NCBI GenBank assembly: GCA_023301395.1
Contig: JALZUY010000099.1
Location: 1 to 7,554, forward strand
DNA from: Nonlabens sp.
GTDB taxonomy: Bacteria; Bacteroidota; Bacteroidia; Flavobacteriales; Flavobacteriaceae
Direction: 5' to 3'
Length of the DNA: 7,554 bases
In this document: positions 7,384-7,554 of the stretch, in pieces
How the letters are laid out: the number at the start of each line of letters is the position of its first letter
Position numbering within the stretch: the first letter of the stretch is position 1
Translations under genes and position numbers: made by a program
Notes under the pieces: generated by a model
Databases searched by the model: none
What the model was told of the DNA's origin: nothing
The model's input: the letters and a program-made list of their open reading frames with translations, nothing else

Positions 7384-7538
7384 CGTCTAAATCTATGCGA
7401 GATGCTTTAAAAGCTTGACTTGTCTTTAAGGAGTATGATAGTATGTAATATTTACAATATGTTGGATTTACTTTATTTAGTGGTTCGGATTACAAATATT
7501 GAGTTCGAAATGCACGAGACGAAAACGCACGAGGCTTG

Positions 7539-7554
7539 AGATCGGAAGAGCACG
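7539..7554. other. Residual Illumina adapter at the contig end
   Basis: AGATCGGAAGAGCAC (7539-7553) is identical to the start of the TruSeq-type read adapter as I know it; only the last base of the window departs from it. A 15-base exact match placed precisely at the window end is best explained by untrimmed adapter and not by genomic DNA. Confidence 0.9.

Larger units (their letters stand above)
7056..7538. other. Noncoding, inverted-repeat-rich stretch at the contig end
   Basis: I find no supportable gene on either strand here; the longest ATG frames are short and unlike proteins. The stretch contains several hairpin-forming dyads, listed separately, plus smaller ones: CCTAT/ATAGG at 7175-7186, GCTTT/AAAGC at 7404-7414 and TGTAA/TTACA at 7444-7456. 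The pentamer CCAAC/GTTGG occurs six times (7107, 7135, 7276, 7364, 7376, 7461), mostly in hairpin arms. TATGTTGG occurs twice (7132, 7458). It could be a structured RNA, a REP-like or miniature mobile element, or a chimeric contig end. It resembles no RNA family that I recognise. Confidence 0.5.

Noticed and set aside
7105..7467. Integron attC-like core words (ACCCAAC at 7105 and 7274, GTTGGAT at 7461)
   Set aside because: The words fit the loose RYYYAAC/GTTRRRY pattern but are not paired at attC-like spacing around one hairpin, and there are no cassette genes or integrase. The degenerate pattern is expected by chance.
7350..7538. tRNA-, tmRNA- or RNase P-like pieces (TTCGGAT, GTTCGAAA)
   Set aside because: The T-loop-like words are not flanked by complementary stems, and no acceptor stem or conserved core of those RNAs is present.

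Overview
The window looks like a contig end from a marine-type member of the Flavobacteriaceae (Bacteroidota). The pointers are an A+T-rich genome without clear Shine-Dalgarno sequences, TAnnTTTG-like -7 promoter boxes, a DUF5118/DUF5117/DUF4953-type lipoprotein metalloprotease, and two copies of the palindrome ACGCTTTCGCGAAAGCGT. From memory that word is common between genes in this group. Genus-level assignment is not possible here.

Layout: (1) 1-1714, minus strand: most of a bifunctional RelA/SpoT-type (p)ppGpp synthetase/hydrolase, cut at its C-terminal end by the window edge. (2) 1715-1838: a short gap with a candidate promoter for rel and the first palindrome. (3) 1839-3056, minus strand: a two-gene unit, a secreted phosphodiester-glycosidase-domain (NAGPA/DUF2233-like) lipoprotein followed with zero spacing by an unrecognised 163-residue protein. 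(4) 3057-3207: a divergent promoter region. (5) 3208-5646, plus strand: an 812-residue metzincin-type zinc metalloprotease lipoprotein, closed by a strong hairpin terminator and the second palindrome. (6) 5787 to about 7055, minus strand: an MFS transporter that converges on the protease and has no ordinary start codon where its first membrane helix begins. (7) About 7056-7538: noncoding DNA rich in short inverted repeats. (8) 7539-7554: 15 bases identical to an Illumina adapter, so the right edge is a raw contig end.

The genes do not form one pathway. Rel is the central stringent-response enzyme. The glycosidase-like lipoprotein and the protease are cell-envelope proteins, and the MFS protein is an inner-membrane transporter of unknown substrate. 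No defence, CRISPR or mobile-gene system is visible. The least explained part is the hairpin-rich stretch at 7100-7460, together with the missing start of the transporter. Both lie next to the adapter-contaminated end, so assembly error is a serious alternative to biology.
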